Origin: Cutibacterium avidum ATCC 25577
GTDB lineage: Bacteria; Actinomycetota; Actinomycetes; Propionibacteriales; Propionibacteriaceae
DNA length: 64,000 nucleotides
Direction of reading: 5' to 3'
Assembly (NCBI RefSeq): GCF_000227295.1
Contig: NZ_JH165054.1
Span: forward strand, 1,751,577 to 1,815,576
The notes under the pieces are model-generated. The model searched no databases. It was not told the origin of the DNA and worked only from the letters and a program-made list of their open reading frames with translations. This document shows, one piece after another, positions 25,882-35,119 of the stretch (its first letter is position 1; the number at the start of each line of letters is the position of its first letter). A program made the translations under genes and the position numbers.

Positions 25882-28800
25882 ATGTGTGCCATGCATGGAT
25901 GGGATGACGCTCAGGTGCGGGTGCTCAATGATGATGCTGGCACGGTCCTCGTCATGGGAGGGCCGGGCACCGGACGGACGGGTCTGTGTCTTGAGGTGGC
26001 CGCGCAGTACGTCGAAGCTGGCGGCTCCCTGTCCGACATCCTGCTGCTCGGCCAGACAAGACCGGCTGCCCAGACATTGCGCAATGGCCTCGTACGACGA
26101 CTCGGAGGCGCTCATCTGGACCCTCATGTCATGACGGTTCACGCGTTGGCCCGGCGCATCCTTGGATCTCGACATTTCTCGGGACGGCTGTTGACCGCTC
26201 CTGAGCAGGAGTTTCGTATCAGAGAGCTTCTTGCGGCTCGTGACATGACGGACTGGCCCGAGGAACTGCAGGCATGCGCACAGACCTCTCAATTCGCGTC
26301 TGACGTGCGTGTCATGGCGGCGCGACTTCGTCAAGAAGGATGCGACCCGCAGGACCTCACTGCTGCGGGGATGACCTGGGGAGTGCCGGAATGGCAGGTT
26401 CTGGGACCATTCCTGACGGATTATCTGGACGTTCTTGATCTGGAGGGGGCAGTGGATTACGCCGAGGCGGTGCATCGTGCTCGGATCGCCTTGACCCGTC
26501 CAGGTGCGGCCATCGACGTGAGGTCACGGGTCAAGCTGCTGGTGTGCGACGATCTGACCGAGTGTGATCCGTCCCAGATTCGCCTCATTGCCCAGATTGC
26601 GCAATGCCATGTTCCTTGTGTGCTGACCGCCGATCCGGACCAGACCGTCTACGGTTTTCGAGGAGCAGCCGCGGAACGCCTCGACGATCTGATCGATGAG
26701 TTCCCGGACGTGTCGATTCACCACCTGACGATCAATTACCGTAATCATGCGCATGTTGCCGACGTCGTTGAGTCATTGCGTGCAGGAATGCCAGCGATAC
26801 CGTCGTCCAGCCGTCTGAGACGGCGGGCAAACAACGCCGCGGCCACAGAGGCGGGAAAGGTAGCCGCCGTTCGAGCTGGCAGCACCACTCGCCTGGTGAG
26901 AAAGGTCGCTGGAAGTCTTCGCCATGCTCACGTGGCCGATGGCGTCCCTTGGAGTGAGATGGCGGTGGTGACCCGTCATGGGGCTGAGCTGGGAGTGATC
27001 GCGACGATCCTTGCCTCTCAGGGCATACCGGTCTTGCGCTCGCGGGATGAGCATGCGTTGTCTGACGTCCACGCCGTCACTCAGATCCTCAATGCTCTTG
27101 AGGTGGCTGTCCGTCTCGCAACAGGAACCCAACCGGGCCGGCGAGAAGTGTCGGCCCTGATCACGAACCCATTGGCAGGAATCGATCTCACTGTCGTTCA
27201 TCGCCTCGAAACCTGGTGCCGACTCGTTCGCCGGGAGGAGCTGAATTGGGAGGTGCTGCAGGAGCTGGCCGCGGATGCGAGCCGTTCTGTGACGAGGACG
27301 GAGATGGCCGACGACGCCGTCAGTGATGGAGCTCACGATGACAGCGATGTGACCACCGTGCCTCCAGGACTACGAGTTCTGGTTGAGCCGCTTGCCGCCT
27401 TGGTCCGGCGAGTTCAACTCTCGGCAAGCCTTTTGCGCCTCGGTGGCACGTGCCATGAGGCGTTGTGGGCCTTGTGGCAGGGCAGCTCATGGGCGTCCGC
27501 CCTGCGTCGTCGCGCCTTGGCCGGGGATGCATCAGCTGATCGTGATCTCGACGGCCTGTGTTCTCTCTTCGACATGGCAGAGGCAGCCCGCACCATGGCT
27601 GGTGTGTCGGGAGGACGTCGCCTCATCGACATGGTCAGTCGAGAGCAGATTCCAGCAGACCGCGCTCGTGAATCTGATGAAGATCGCGATGGGGTCACCG
27701 TCGTCACTGCTCACCGTGTCAAGGGAAGAGAATTCAGCGTGGTGGCGGTCTGCGGACTGGAAGAGAGCAACTGGCCTGCCGACAACCACACCGGTTCCCT
27801 GGTCGCTGCAGACAGATGGTCTCCGGACGGTCCCGTGACGGTTCCTGGATGGTCGGAAAACCTTCGTGCCGAGACCAGGCTGTTACTTGTGGCGTGTTCG
27901 CGCGCGAGAGATCAATTACTGTTGTGCTCAGTCGAGTCTCCGGATGAAGGCATCCGCCCATCCGGGGTGTTGACGGGGATTCCACACCTCGAGGACAGCG
28001 TGAACGTCCTGAACTTCGCCGGCCTTACCGAGCTCGTTGGCGAACTGCGTCGAGTTGTCGCGGACGAGACCGAGTCGCCAGGGGTACGGGTCCAAGCTCA
28101 GGAGCTTCTGGATGATTTGCGTGGTGAAGAGCACCACGGACGGCCTCTCGTGCCACAAGCTGACCCGCAAACCTGGTGGCGTGAGGGTGCCCCTCGTCAG
28201 GCTGATGTCACCGGTGAGATCGAGTTGGGCGCCTCGCACATTGGAGAATTGCTCACCTGTCCGAGACGGTGGTTCATGACTCGTCGTGCCGGAGCCAGCA
28301 ACGGTGCTGCCCTCAGGGCAAGTATCGGTACCCTTGTCCATCGGATCTGTGCGGAGAACATGGATCGATGGTCCCTGCCCGGAGCACTGGCTGAGTTGGA
28401 GGAGTCGTGGCCGGACATCGAATTGACCGCGGAGTGGCAGCAAGAGGCCGAGCTCGACGATGCAAAAGCTGCGCTTAAGCGTTTTGACGGGTGGTTGGCT
28501 TCGCGTGATCGAGATCTCATCGGTGCTGAGGTGCGTGTCGATGGCACGATCAAGGTTCCGTCCGGTGTGGCTCGAGTACGTGGAAGCATAGACCGGCTCG
28601 AACGAGACGCAGAAGGCGCCTGTTATGTGGTGGATCTCAAAACTGGGACAAGCAAGTCTCCTGAAACGAAGAACTCCCATCACCTACAGATCGGTGTCTA
28701 CCAAGCCGTCGTCGCCGCCGGTGGAGTCGCGAGTCTTGGGAAGGCGTCGGTGAGCGGCGCGGAATTGGTCCATCTTCGGATTGGGGCGGGCAAGGGACAG

Positions 28801-29052
28801 GCAAATGCGAAGATCGACCGCCAGAGTGGGCTTTCGGACGTTCCCTGGCCCAACGGCACGGAGCCAGTTGATGGTTGCCAGAACTGGATCGAGGCGAGCG
28901 TTGACAAGGCCGTCAAGGTCGTCAAGTCTGGTGAGTACACCGCGATTGCGAACAAGGGTTGCGGTCATTGCCCAGCGAGGGCCGGATGCCCGGCCTTGGT
29001 CCCGAAGGACTCCTCGACTGCAGTACCTCGACAGCACGGGAGGGCCTCATGA
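25882..29052 (+). CDS. adnA: AdnA-like helicase-nuclease subunit
   Basis: AdnA is one half of the AdnAB motor-nuclease that resects double-strand breaks in mycobacteria. The N-terminal two-thirds is UvrD-like: Walker A appears as GGPGTGRTG with Arg replacing the catalytic Lys (codon 25975-25977), motif II as VCDDLTECDPSQ rather than DExQD, motif III as DPDQTVYGFRGA, and late motifs AHRVKGREFSVVAV and LLLVACSRARDQLLL. The C-terminal RecB-like nuclease is intact: GTLVHRICAE, GSIDRLER and VVDLKTG. An iron-sulfur Cys set is visible (CPRRW; GCGHCPARAGC). The start is uncertain (ATG at 25810, 25858, 25882 or 25891). The gene overlaps adnB by ATGA. Confidence 0.9.
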   Translation: MCAMHGWDDAQVRVLNDDAGTVLVMGGPGTGRTGLCLEVAAQYVEAGGSLSDILLLGQTRPAAQTLRNGLVRRLGGAHLDPHVMTVHALARRILGSRHFSGRLLTAPEQEFRIRELLAARDMTDWPEELQACAQTSQFASDVRVMAARLRQEGCDPQDLTAAGMTWGVPEWQVLGPFLTDYLDVLDLEGAVDYAEAVHRARIALTRPGAAIDVRSRVKLLVCDDLTECDPSQIRLIAQIAQCHVPCVLTADPDQTVYGFRGAAAERLDDLIDEFPDVSIHHLTINYRNHAHVADVVESLRAGMPAIPSSSRLRRRANNAAATEAGKVAAVRAGSTTRLVRKVAGSLRHAHVADGVPWSEMAVVTRHGAELGVIATILASQGIPVLRSRDEHALSDVHAVTQILNALEVAVRLATGTQPGRREVSALITNPLAGIDLTVVHRLETWCRLVRREELNWEVLQELAADASRSVTRTEMADDAVSDGAHDDSDVTTVPPGLRVLVEPLAALVRRVQLSASLLRLGGTCHEALWALWQGSSWASALRRRALAGDASADRDLDGLCSLFDMAEAARTMAGVSGGRRLIDMVSREQIPADRARESDEDRDGVTVVTAHRVKGREFSVVAVCGLEESNWPADNHTGSLVAADRWSPDGPVTVPGWSENLRAETRLLLVACSRARDQLLLCSVESPDEGIRPSGVLTGIPHLEDSVNVLNFAGLTELVGELRRVVADETESPGVRVQAQELLDDLRGEEHHGRPLVPQADPQTWWREGAPRQADVTGEIELGASHIGELLTCPRRWFMTRRAGASNGAALRASIGTLVHRICAENMDRWSLPGALAELEESWPDIELTAEWQQEAELDDAKAALKRFDGWLASRDRDLIGAEVRVDGTIKVPSGVARVRGSIDRLERDAEGACYVVDLKTGTSKSPETKNSHHLQIGVYQAVVAAGGVASLGKASVSGAELVHLRIGAGKGQANAKIDRQSGLSDVPWPNGTEPVDGCQNWIEASVDKAVKVVKSGEYTAIANKGCGHCPARAGCPALVPKDSSTAVPRQHGRAS

Positions 29053-32000
29053 CGGAGTCGACTGACGAGATCCGGAACGATGACGTCGACATTGCATCTC
29101 TGCTTGGGATCCCCATCTCAGCTGAACAGCAGAGGGCTGTCACGGCACCGCTCAAACCGTGCGTCGTCATTGCTGGAGCAGGTACGGGTAAGACGACAGT
29201 GATGGCGGCCCGGGTGGTCTGGCTTGTCGCCGGTGGGCTGGTCAGGCCGGAGGAAATCCTGGGCTTGACGTTCACCAACAAGGCCACATCCGAATTGTCG
29301 GAGCGGATCGAGAAGAACCTCACCAGTGCAGGCTTACTGACCCCGGAGCAGCCCAGGCCCACAGTGGCGACGTACGACAGCTTTGCCGGAACTCTGGTAG
29401 CCGACTACGGGGCGTGGGATGGGATAGACACGGGTGCTCATCTCATCACAGGAGCGAGGGCGTATCAGTTGGCCACGGAGGTTGTGTCAGAGTTGGACAG
29501 GCCACCGTTGGTGGGCACCCATCTGACGCCGACGTCGATTGCTCAAGCGGTGGTGTCACTGGCCGGAGCGATGTCCTCACACGATGCGAGTGAGGATACG
29601 GTGCGAGCTGCGGATGCTCGTTGGCGTCAGATGCTTGTCGATGCACCGACACGACGCGATGGGGAGCAGTACGCCAGTGTGAAGAAGAACCTTCTCACGG
29701 TGGACGAACGTGAGGACCTACTCGATCTGGTCAAGGCTTACCGGGATCTCAAACGGCAGCGCGGATTCGTCGAGTTCGGCGATCGCATGCTGCAGGCCCT
29801 GCACCTCGTCGCACATCATCCACGGGTCGGGCAGGAATTGAGGGCCCGATACCGTGTCGTTCTTCTCGACGAGTATCAGGACACATCGTCGGCGCAGGCT
29901 GATCTGTTGGCTGCCCTCTTCTCGGGGCCGGATGCTGATCACGGGATGGGTCATCCGGTGATGGCTGTCGGTGATCCGTTGCAGGCCATTTACGGATGGC
30001 GTGGAGCGGCCGCGAGCAACATCTTGGATTTCCACCGGCGGTTTCCTGATGAGACGGGTCGCCCTGCGACCATGTTGTCCCTGGCCACGAATCGACGATG
30101 TGCCAATCAGATCATTGACGCCGCGAACGTGGCATCCGAGGAGTTACGGGAGTCGCTGGCATCGTCCATGGAATCTGTCGACGACAGCGCGGCCGAGGAC
30201 CGCGTGGAACTCGCGGTGGGGATGCCTCTCGTCGCTCCAGAGGGGAACCGTCGAGGGGACGTCGGTGTTGCCGCATACCCGACCTGGGTTGATGAGTGCC
30301 GTGCGTGTGCCGACATGCTGGTGGAGGCCAAAGAACGTGGGGCAATCACACGGTGGTCCGATGCCGCAATCCTGGTCAGACGCAACGGCGACATTGCCGA
30401 CCTCTACGATGCGCTGAGCTCTCGTGACATCTCGGTGAGAGTGGCAAACCTCTCCGGGTTGTTGTCTCTGCCGGATGTTGCCATGGTGGTGGCTCATCTT
30501 CGTCTGCTCGTCGATCATCATGACGATGCAGCCATGACGACCCTGCTCGCTGCCCCTCGATTCGGGTTGGGAACGGACGATCTTGCTTGGGTTCACCGAC
30601 GGGCACGGACCTTGGCCAAGACACAGGCGGAGGCTGACGGCCTGGATCCCAAGGATGTTGACGTCCATCTCGTCGACGCTGTCATGGAAGGTCTACCGGT
30701 AGGCGATGAACGGGTGCGATCTGCACTCAAGCGTCTTGCTGCGGAGATCGTCGAGGTTGAGGTCCATCAGGGGGACAGCCCCGACGACCTGATCCTGCGC
30801 ATCGAAACAATTACCGGGCTCGTGGACGACATGGCTGCCGACGACCCAGGTCGTGGCTTGGCCCGTCGTGACCAGCTCGACGAGTTGTGGGACGCAGTAC
30901 GAGAGGTGCGTCGGAGCGACCCCGACATGACGATCGCGGGGATCGTCGCATGGCTGGCAGCCGAGGAGGACCATGGGCATGGCCTTGCCCGAGCCTCCGC
31001 AGACCGCAGCGATGCCGTGACGATATCGACCGTTCACGGGGCCAAGGGACTGGAATGGCCGTTCGTGATCATTCCTGACATGGCCCAAGGCGTGTTCCCA
31101 TCGGAGCTGAGTCCGGATAATTTCGTGACCGTGGCCGCTGTCCTGCCATCCTTCGCCAGGGGAGATGCGAGTGAGATCAACCATCCCGTTTCCGGAGGTG
31201 AGGCCGATGCCAAGGAATACGTCGCGGCCCTCAAGGACGATTCACGATGGTCAGAGGCCAGGCTGGCCTATGTGGCCCTGACGAGAGCCAAAGAACGCTT
31301 GATCGTGTCATGGCACAAATGGGACTCACGACGACAAGGTTGTTACAGACCCGGCCAGTACGCAGATCTCCTTGCCACCATGCTCGATGTGACGTGGCCA
31401 GAGCTTGGCGAGCGACCTGAGGCCAGTACCCAGGACGGGACTCCATGGCCGGTGTTCGCCGATGAGAGCGCCATCCCATGGACCAGCACCAAGATGCCTG
31501 ACGGTGTTGATCTACCAGCTGTTGATGATCCCAAGGACGCCGATCGGGTGGCATCGTGGCGGTCCGACGCGCAGGCCTTGGTGGCTGATGCTCGACGTCG
31601 GCGCGATGACAGCGACCATGCGGTCATTCCGCCGAGACTGACCACCTCTCAGATGGTGAGGCTCCACGCCAATCCACAGGCGTTCCGGGAGGAACTGCGA
31701 CGTCCGATGCCTCGACCTGCAGACAGGGGAGCCGGTATCGGAACGGCATTCCACGAGTGGGTGAGCCAACGCCTCGCCCCGACCGAGCCGATCCCGCTCC
31801 TTGACATCGAAGAGATCGACGAATCTGAGGAGGACAGCCTGGAGGTCGAGGGTAGTGCGGTGACGGAGTCGGCCGGGGGCCACGCACTGCGAACCCTTCG
31901 CCAGGCTTTCGAGGAAAGTCGGTGGGCAGACGCGACAGTCCTCGCGGTGGAGAGGTCTTTCGTCATGACGATTGGGAACACCGTCGTCCGTGGACGTCTT

Positions 32001-32297
32001 GACGCGGTGGTGGCCGACCCCGATCATCCCGGCGATGAACTGGTCATTGACTGGAAAACCTCGCGGCCACGGTCGGCTGACCCGCTTCAGTTGTCCATCT
32101 ATCGGTTGGCATGGGCCCAAGCCCGAGGGATCGATCCGTCTCGGGTGCGAGCGGTTTTCCATCATGTCGGGGCCAACGAGACCATCACCGCAGAACCATT
32201 GTTGGATGCTGATCAGGTGGCTGCGATTTTGGAGGGTGCGGAGGACGAATCCGATATGTCGTCCAGCAAGTCTCGGCCCTCGGCTCGTTCGCGATGA
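29049..32297 (+). CDS. adnB: AdnB-like helicase-nuclease subunit
   Basis: AdnB is the second AdnAB subunit and, in the mycobacterial enzyme, the main motor. All UvrD-type motifs look functional here: VIAGAGTGKTTVMAARV (Walker A), TFTNKATSELSERI, VVLLDEYQDTSSAQ (Walker B), VGDPLQAIYGWRGAAASN, TVHGAKGLEWPFVIIPD and LAYVALTRAKERL. The C-terminal RecB-like nuclease has GTAFHEWVSQRL, VRGRLDAVV and LVIDWKTSRP with the Asp and Lys residues expected for Mg2+-dependent cleavage. The ATG at 29049 overlaps the adnA stop. At 1082 residues it matches the mycobacterial length closely. nudC follows after 19 nt. Confidence 0.93.
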   Translation: MTESTDEIRNDDVDIASLLGIPISAEQQRAVTAPLKPCVVIAGAGTGKTTVMAARVVWLVAGGLVRPEEILGLTFTNKATSELSERIEKNLTSAGLLTPEQPRPTVATYDSFAGTLVADYGAWDGIDTGAHLITGARAYQLATEVVSELDRPPLVGTHLTPTSIAQAVVSLAGAMSSHDASEDTVRAADARWRQMLVDAPTRRDGEQYASVKKNLLTVDEREDLLDLVKAYRDLKRQRGFVEFGDRMLQALHLVAHHPRVGQELRARYRVVLLDEYQDTSSAQADLLAALFSGPDADHGMGHPVMAVGDPLQAIYGWRGAAASNILDFHRRFPDETGRPATMLSLATNRRCANQIIDAANVASEELRESLASSMESVDDSAAEDRVELAVGMPLVAPEGNRRGDVGVAAYPTWVDECRACADMLVEAKERGAITRWSDAAILVRRNGDIADLYDALSSRDISVRVANLSGLLSLPDVAMVVAHLRLLVDHHDDAAMTTLLAAPRFGLGTDDLAWVHRRARTLAKTQAEADGLDPKDVDVHLVDAVMEGLPVGDERVRSALKRLAAEIVEVEVHQGDSPDDLILRIETITGLVDDMAADDPGRGLARRDQLDELWDAVREVRRSDPDMTIAGIVAWLAAEEDHGHGLARASADRSDAVTISTVHGAKGLEWPFVIIPDMAQGVFPSELSPDNFVTVAAVLPSFARGDASEINHPVSGGEADAKEYVAALKDDSRWSEARLAYVALTRAKERLIVSWHKWDSRRQGCYRPGQYADLLATMLDVTWPELGERPEASTQDGTPWPVFADESAIPWTSTKMPDGVDLPAVDDPKDADRVASWRSDAQALVADARRRRDDSDHAVIPPRLTTSQMVRLHANPQAFREELRRPMPRPADRGAGIGTAFHEWVSQRLAPTEPIPLLDIEEIDESEEDSLEVEGSAVTESAGGHALRTLRQAFEESRWADATVLAVERSFVMTIGNTVVRGRLDAVVADPDHPGDELVIDWKTSRPRSADPLQLSIYRLAWAQARGIDPSRVRAVFHHVGANETITAEPLLDADQVAAILEGAEDESDMSSSKSRPSARSR

Positions 32298-32316
32298 CCG
32301 GGATTACAGTGACAAC

Positions 32317-33219
32317 GTGACTGGGATCAGCGAGACGCGCATCGTGGCTCGACCCATATTGGATCGGTGCCATGCAGACCGGGACGACGACGAGGCGAAT
32401 CGAGCTCGGTGGAAGGATCCGATGGCCCGATTGTTGCTGATCGATCCGCATGACAAGGTCGTGATGTCCAACGGACGCGTGGCAACGGTTCCAACTGAGG
32501 GGGATCGGGACGACCAGCGCGACCTGTTCCTGGGCGTCGTCGGTGGAGTGCCGTGGTTTGCCCGGCGGAACGGTGAGCCGCGTACAGAAGCTTGCAGCTT
32601 GCGCACCGTGGACCTTGACCCGACTGATCGTGAAGTGGTGATGGCAGCGGTTGCAGCTCTCGCATGGCACGAGAGCAAGCCGACTTGCCCCCGGTGTGGG
32701 GAACCGACACGCATCACGAACGGCGGTCCGGCTCGGATCTGTGCCCATGGTCACCAGGTCTTCCCGCGTACCGACCCGGCGATCATCGCTGCGGTACTGG
32801 ACGCCGAGGACCGCATTGTGCTGGCTCGGCAACACTCCTGGGCTCCTCATCGTCGGTCCCTTCTGGCCGGGTTCGTCGAAGCGGGGGAACCAGCGGAACA
32901 TGCCTTGGTCCGCGAAGTTGCTGAGGAGACGACCCTGAGTATCACCGCTGCTCGGTATGTCGGCTCACAGTCATGGCCTTTCCCGCGGTCACTCATGTTC
33001 GGTTACGTCGCACGAGCAGCCGGAACGATCGACGTGGGCCACGACGAGCTGGCAGGGGCTGATTTCCTCACCCGCGACGAGGTGTCCGATCAGGTTGAGT
33101 CCGGTCGGTTGCAGCTGCCACCGACCTTGTCGATTGCCAGAGCTCTCATTGATGCATGGTTGGCACATCGGCTTCCGGAACCTGAGAGCGGGCTCGACTT
33201 GTCGTCTCCGCTGAGGTGA
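32317..33219 (+). CDS. nudC: NAD(H) diphosphatase NudC (Nudix)
   Basis: NudC hydrolyses NADH to NMNH and AMP and removes NAD caps from RNA. The 300-residue protein has an N-terminal domain, a zinc element (CPRCGEPT followed by ICAHGHQVFPRTDP, with Cys/His ligands), the Nudix box GFVEAGEPAEHALVREVAEETTL and, further on, SQSWPFPRSLM, close to the SQPWPFPxS signature that separates NADH diphosphatases from other Nudix enzymes. Two deviations: Thr replaces the last Gly of the Nudix box, and Ser replaces Pro in SQPW. The GTG at 32317 is 19 nt after adnB, and the same order adnB-nudC is known in mycobacteria. Confidence 0.9.
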   Translation: MTGISETRIVARPILDRCHADRDDDEANRARWKDPMARLLLIDPHDKVVMSNGRVATVPTEGDRDDQRDLFLGVVGGVPWFARRNGEPRTEACSLRTVDLDPTDREVVMAAVAALAWHESKPTCPRCGEPTRITNGGPARICAHGHQVFPRTDPAIIAAVLDAEDRIVLARQHSWAPHRRSLLAGFVEAGEPAEHALVREVAEETTLSITAARYVGSQSWPFPRSLMFGYVARAAGTIDVGHDELAGADFLTRDEVSDQVESGRLQLPPTLSIARALIDAWLAHRLPEPESGLDLSSPLR

Positions 33220-33250
33220 GCGACCGCAAGTTCTTCGGCAACTGCTCTGG

Positions 33251-35119
33251 TCACAGTGAGCGAGTCTCCTCCCACCGACGCTGGATACCAGACCGGCGGT
33301 CATTGGTCCGATCAATGGCCCGCTCCACGGACTCCTTCATCCCGACAACCGTGAGGTGCTCACGAGCACGAGTAATCGCCGTGTAGAACAACTCACGGGT
33401 GAGGAGCGGGGAATCCGGGGGCGGCAAGATCACCGTGACATTGGTGAACTGACTGCCCTGGGCCTTGTGGATCGTCATCGCCTGCAGAGGTTGCAGAGAT
33501 GGGATGAGGGAACAGGGCAAGCGCCGAGGGGCCCCGCCAGGTCCGGGAAGAGCTACGGTCGGAACAGGTCGCGTCTCCACGACAACTCCACAGTCGCCAT
33601 TGTTCACGCCCAGCTGAGCGAGATTGTGTGTGACCATGGCAGTTTCACCGAGCGCCCATCGGCTCTGATCGACTCCGGGAAGGACATCGGCGAGGACAGA
33701 AACCATGCGTTGCGACCACTCGTCGACGCCATATGGTCCTTCCCGATGGGCGCACAGCAAGCGATGGCCATCCACGAGTTTGAGGGCAGCGGCGTCGGAG
33801 CCCGACCGGGCCAGCTCGAGCATCTGCGATCCCGTCTGTGCGATGACGTCCGCGACAGCTGGAAGGTCAGCCATGGTGATATTGGCGGGATCGGCGTCGA
33901 TCCAGGAAATGCTCGGCAGGACGGAGCTCGGCCTTGACGCATCATGGTCGGGCTGAGACCTGGTGAGCACCTCCAAAGCGGTTTCCTTGGCGCCCTCACG
34001 AACGGCTTCCGACAGATCCGCGATGTCGCCTCGCGACCGGTGGTTGCGAGTGAGGATCGTGACAGGCAGACGTGTATCGAGGGTGCCGGCTGACGACACA
34101 ATGTCTGCCAGAACACTTCCGGCGTCCACCGAGACGAGCTGGCCCGGGTCTCCCACCAGGATGAGGCGAGTCCCGGTCCCAATAGCGGCGAGGAGGCTGG
34201 CCGCCAGTGGGAGGGAGAGCATGGACGCCTCGTCGACGACGACCACTCCGAAGGGAAGCTGGTGCTGCTCGTCGTAGCCAAAGGATGTCCCTGGCCCCTG
34301 CCACTTCAAGAGGGAATGGACGGTCGTGGCATCAGCGACGATGGGGCTGAGATCGTCAGGCATGCGCTCTGATACCTCTGACACCGAGTCGCGAAGTCGG
34401 GCCGCTGCTTTGCCGCTGGGGGCCGCGAGGGCAATGGCACCGAGGTGAGGATCCGCCTTCTGAAGTGATGCCAGGAGGGTGCACACTGTCGTCGTCTTGC
34501 CTGTTCCAGGTCCACCAGCAAGAACACTGATCCTGTGAGTGATGGCGGCAACAGCAGCCTGGGCCTGAGCCGGATCCAACGTGATTCCGGAGGATGCAAG
34601 AGCAGCGCTGACCTCTGACACGATCTGCTCGGCGGGCACGGGTCCCTGGCTGGGGGGGTCTGCGGCGAGTGAGGCCAAATCGCGAGCGACATCGTGCTCA
34701 GCCTGCCAGTACTTCTCAAGGTAGAGCAGGCCATCGTCCAAGCGAGCCGGCAATTGGTTGAGTGGATCACCACGGCCCGCGATGATGGGGCTCTCCGCAA
34801 GGGCAGACAGCCATTCTCTCGGTTCGGGCCATTCCAAGTCGTCAAAGAGCGCAGCCTGCTCGCTGTCGTTGATGTCCGGGATGGCTGGGTCGAGAACCTG
34901 ACGTCGGATGGACTCGGCGATCTCGTGGGGGTCCCAGAACACCGACCCTCGACGCAGCTCACGACACGACAACGCAATGGCCAAACTGACGTCAGCGTTG
35001 TGCTCCTCGCCGATACGGCACACCAGGTTGGCAAGGTGGATGTCGCTTGGTTCGAGAACACCGGCGCGGGCGAAGGGCTCCAACCTGGTTCCGGCTCCGA
35101 CCGGTACGAGTTCAGGCAT
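33251..35119 (-). CDS. recD: Exodeoxyribonuclease V alpha subunit RecD
   Basis: RecD is the 5'-3' superfamily 1B helicase of RecBCD. The 622-residue protein has an N-terminal RecD accessory domain and then the motor: LAGGPGTGKTTTVCTLLASL (Walker A), VVVVDEASMLSLPL (motif II), LVGDPGQLVSVDAGSVLADI (motif III) and the late SH3-like region ending MTIHKAQGSQF and FYTAITRAREHLTVVG. All nucleotide-binding residues are intact. The ATG at 35119 overlaps the recB stop by 8 nt; upstream frame extension to 35248 lies inside recB and is not used. It converges on nudC with a 31-nt gap. Confidence 0.93.
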   Translation of the reverse strand: MPELVPVGAGTRLEPFARAGVLEPSDIHLANLVCRIGEEHNADVSLAIALSCRELRRGSVFWDPHEIAESIRRQVLDPAIPDINDSEQAALFDDLEWPEPREWLSALAESPIIAGRGDPLNQLPARLDDGLLYLEKYWQAEHDVARDLASLAADPPSQGPVPAEQIVSEVSAALASSGITLDPAQAQAAVAAITHRISVLAGGPGTGKTTTVCTLLASLQKADPHLGAIALAAPSGKAAARLRDSVSEVSERMPDDLSPIVADATTVHSLLKWQGPGTSFGYDEQHQLPFGVVVVDEASMLSLPLAASLLAAIGTGTRLILVGDPGQLVSVDAGSVLADIVSSAGTLDTRLPVTILTRNHRSRGDIADLSEAVREGAKETALEVLTRSQPDHDASRPSSVLPSISWIDADPANITMADLPAVADVIAQTGSQMLELARSGSDAAALKLVDGHRLLCAHREGPYGVDEWSQRMVSVLADVLPGVDQSRWALGETAMVTHNLAQLGVNNGDCGVVVETRPVPTVALPGPGGAPRRLPCSLIPSLQPLQAMTIHKAQGSQFTNVTVILPPPDSPLLTRELFYTAITRAREHLTVVGMKESVERAIDRTNDRRSGIQRRWEETRSL

